From Leclercia sp. LSNIH1 (GTDB lineage Bacteria > Pseudomonadota > Gammaproteobacteria > Enterobacterales > Enterobacteriaceae), in NCBI RefSeq assembly GCF_002902985.1, contig NZ_CP026167.1, positions 3,348,001 to 3,412,000 of the forward strand: a stretch of 64,000 bases of DNA, read 5' to 3'. Below the pieces are notes generated by a model. It was not told where the DNA came from. It worked only from the letters and a program-made list of their open reading frames with translations, and searched no databases. Both the position numbers and the translations under genes were made by a program. Within the stretch, counting starts at the first letter, position 1, and each line of letters starts with the position of its first letter. Positions 62,956-64,000 of this stretch are shown in pieces.

Positions 62956-62985
62956 ATAAAAAACGCCGCAAATTAATTGCGGCGT
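62956..62985 (-). terminator. Rho-independent terminator of ydcR
   Basis: ACGCCGCAA and TTGCGGCGT pair around a 5-base loop; on the minus strand the stem is followed by TTTTTTATTA. It lies 56 nt beyond the ydcR stop. Confidence 0.85.
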
Positions 62986-63040
62986 GATTAAGGGGATAAG
63001 AAATGATTATTTAGCGGCTGCGATCAATAGCGAGAAAAAC

Positions 63041-64000
63041 TTATTTTTGCGTTTTTAACATCCCGCTAATTATTTGCCCTAACTGGTTCACCGCCTGCTC
63101 CTCCCGCTCTCCCCAGGCCCACGAGGTATTAAAGCGGAAAAATGGAGTCCAGGTATCGGAGGTGGAGAACATTTTGCCTGGCGCAATGCTGATGTGGTGC
63201 TTCAGCGCCCGGGCGCTGAGCTCACCGGCGTCCAGCGGCGCGGGCAGCTCCAGCCATAAAAAATAGCCGCTGTCGCTGTGGTGAATTTTCACCTCATTGG
63301 GCAGATGGCGCAGCAGCGCCTGCCACGCCTGCTGCTTGCGCTCAGCCAGGGTGCGGCGCAGGCGCCTGAGATGAGCGTCGTAACGTTTGGTGGCGAGATA
63401 ATCCACCAGCGCCAGCTGCATGGGCGAACTGGTGGACAAGGTGCTCATCAGTTGAAGCTGCTGGATGCGGCGGGCATGTTTCCCGGCGGCGACCCAGCCA
63501 ATGCGGAACCCGGCCACCAGACATTTGGAAAAGGAGGAGCAGTGCAGGGTCATATCGCTGCGATCCCAGGCTTTCGCCGGGAGCGGCTTTTCGCGGCCAT
63601 AATAGAGCTCGCTGTAAACATCATCTTCAATCAGGGTGACGTTGTGCCGGGCGAGTAATGCGACAAGCTGCGCTTTTTTGTCGGCGCTGAGGGTAAAGCC
63701 CAGCGGGTTCTGCGCGTTGGTCATCAGCCAGCAGGCTTTTACCGGGTAGTCGTTCAGCGCCTGCGCCAGGGCGTTGAGATCGATACCGTCGCGCACGTCG
63801 GTCGCCACCGACAGCGCCTTCAGCTTCAGCCTCTCCAGCGCCTGCAGCGCGCCATAGAAGCAGGGATTCTCCACAATCACCCAGTCGCCCGGTTCGGTGA
63901 CCGCCTGCAGGCTGAGGTTCAGGGCTTCCAGCGCACCCGCGGTAATCACAATTTCATCCGGGGAGATGTTCATCCCCTGTTGGGCATAGCGGCGGGCGAT
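63041..64000 (-). CDS. ydcR: MocR-type regulator YdcR, C-terminal part
   Basis: The visible 319 residues are the aminotransferase-fold half of a MocR/PdxR-type regulator; the frame runs off the window edge, so the N-terminal GntR HTH is not seen. PLP-domain marks: LMTNAQNPLGFTLSADKKA, the lysine region SSFSKCLVAGFRIGW and FFRFNTSW. It matches E. coli YdcR and adjoins the ydcSTUV-patD operon as there. It is not divergent: its gene ends toward ydcS, with a terminator between. The likely role is PLP-dependent control of the polyamine/GABA operon, inferred from position. Confidence 0.92.
   Translation of the reverse strand: MARRYAQQGMNISPDEIVITAGALEALNLSLQAVTEPGDWVIVENPCFYGALQALERLKLKALSVATDVRDGIDLNALAQALNDYPVKACWLMTNAQNPLGFTLSADKKAQLVALLARHNVTLIEDDVYSELYYGREKPLPAKAWDRSDMTLHCSSFSKCLVAGFRIGWVAAGKHARRIQQLQLMSTLSTSSPMQLALVDYLATKRYDAHLRRLRRTLAERKQQAWQALLRHLPNEVKIHHSDSGYFLWLELPAPLDAGELSARALKHHISIAPGKMFSTSDTWTPFFRFNTSWAWGEREEQAVNQLGQIISGMLKTQK

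Noticed and set aside
1..64000. tRNA, rRNA genes, insertion sequences or integrases
   Set aside because: None seen on either strand; the accessory blocks carry no recognisable transposase, integrase or att duplication.

Overview
The window comes from a motile member of the Enterobacteriaceae, most like the Enterobacter / Leclercia / Lelliottia group. Three things point there. The gene backbone matches the E. coli ydcR to yddH segment gene by gene. Enterobacterial REP/BIME palindromes sit between many genes. There are two chemoreceptors and a flagellin with sigma-28 type promoters. The genus is an inference.

Backbone, read right to left: ydcR, ydcSTUV-patD (polyamine / GABA route), ortT, ydcY, ydcZ, mnaT, curA, mcbR, yncD, yncE, ansP, yncG, pptA, yddH. 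Relative strands agree with E. coli. Accessory blocks interrupt this backbone and hold most of the interest.

1-5.4 kb: the yddH end, a secreted serine-protease-like lipoprotein, and a stand-alone second elongation factor G. Next is a low-GC patch with a truncated Hcp, a Tlde1-type T6SS peptidoglycan effector and a small membrane protein (likely immunity), then a P4-satellite-like remnant. 5.4-10.2 kb: a tartrate utilisation cluster (transporter, dehydrogenase, glycerate kinase, divergent LysR regulator) bounded by REP elements. 10.2-16.5 kb: an orphan T6SS lipase module with Tla3-like adaptor, PAAR, three tandem Tli3 immunity genes, Tle3 lipase and a VgrG-like scrap. No T6SS core genes are present.

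16.7-25.2 kb: pptA and yncG, then an eight-gene sulfur-scavenging operon. It has two flavin monooxygenases, an M20 deacylase, a GNAT acetyltransferase and an ABC importer with two binding proteins, and resembles the Bacillus ytmI/ytn set for S-alkylated cysteines. 25.3-34.9 kb: a P-loop kinase, an Aer-like receptor, an MFS transporter, a MASE1 protein, an HdeD-hydrolase fusion, ansP, and a ridA/tetR pair sharing a near-perfect operator. 34.9-35.2 kb: four REP units at an exact 100-bp period.

35.3-46.1 kb: yncE/yncD with a Fur box, a chemoreceptor, mcbR, curA, an XRE-cupin regulator, mnaT-ydcZ, ydcY and an orphan dipeptide-type binding protein. 46.4-53.4 kb: the srfABC operon, an uncharacterised three-protein system with an actin-like ATPase, followed by a decayed second copy of the srfC tail. 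53.4-57.2 kb: a hydrolase, ortT, and a yeaR-yeaR-yoaG operon with a textbook NsrR-type box and a divergent 25-residue peptide. It ends with a flagellin carrying a non-standard central domain. 57.4-64 kb: patD, ydcVUTS and ydcR (cut by the window edge).
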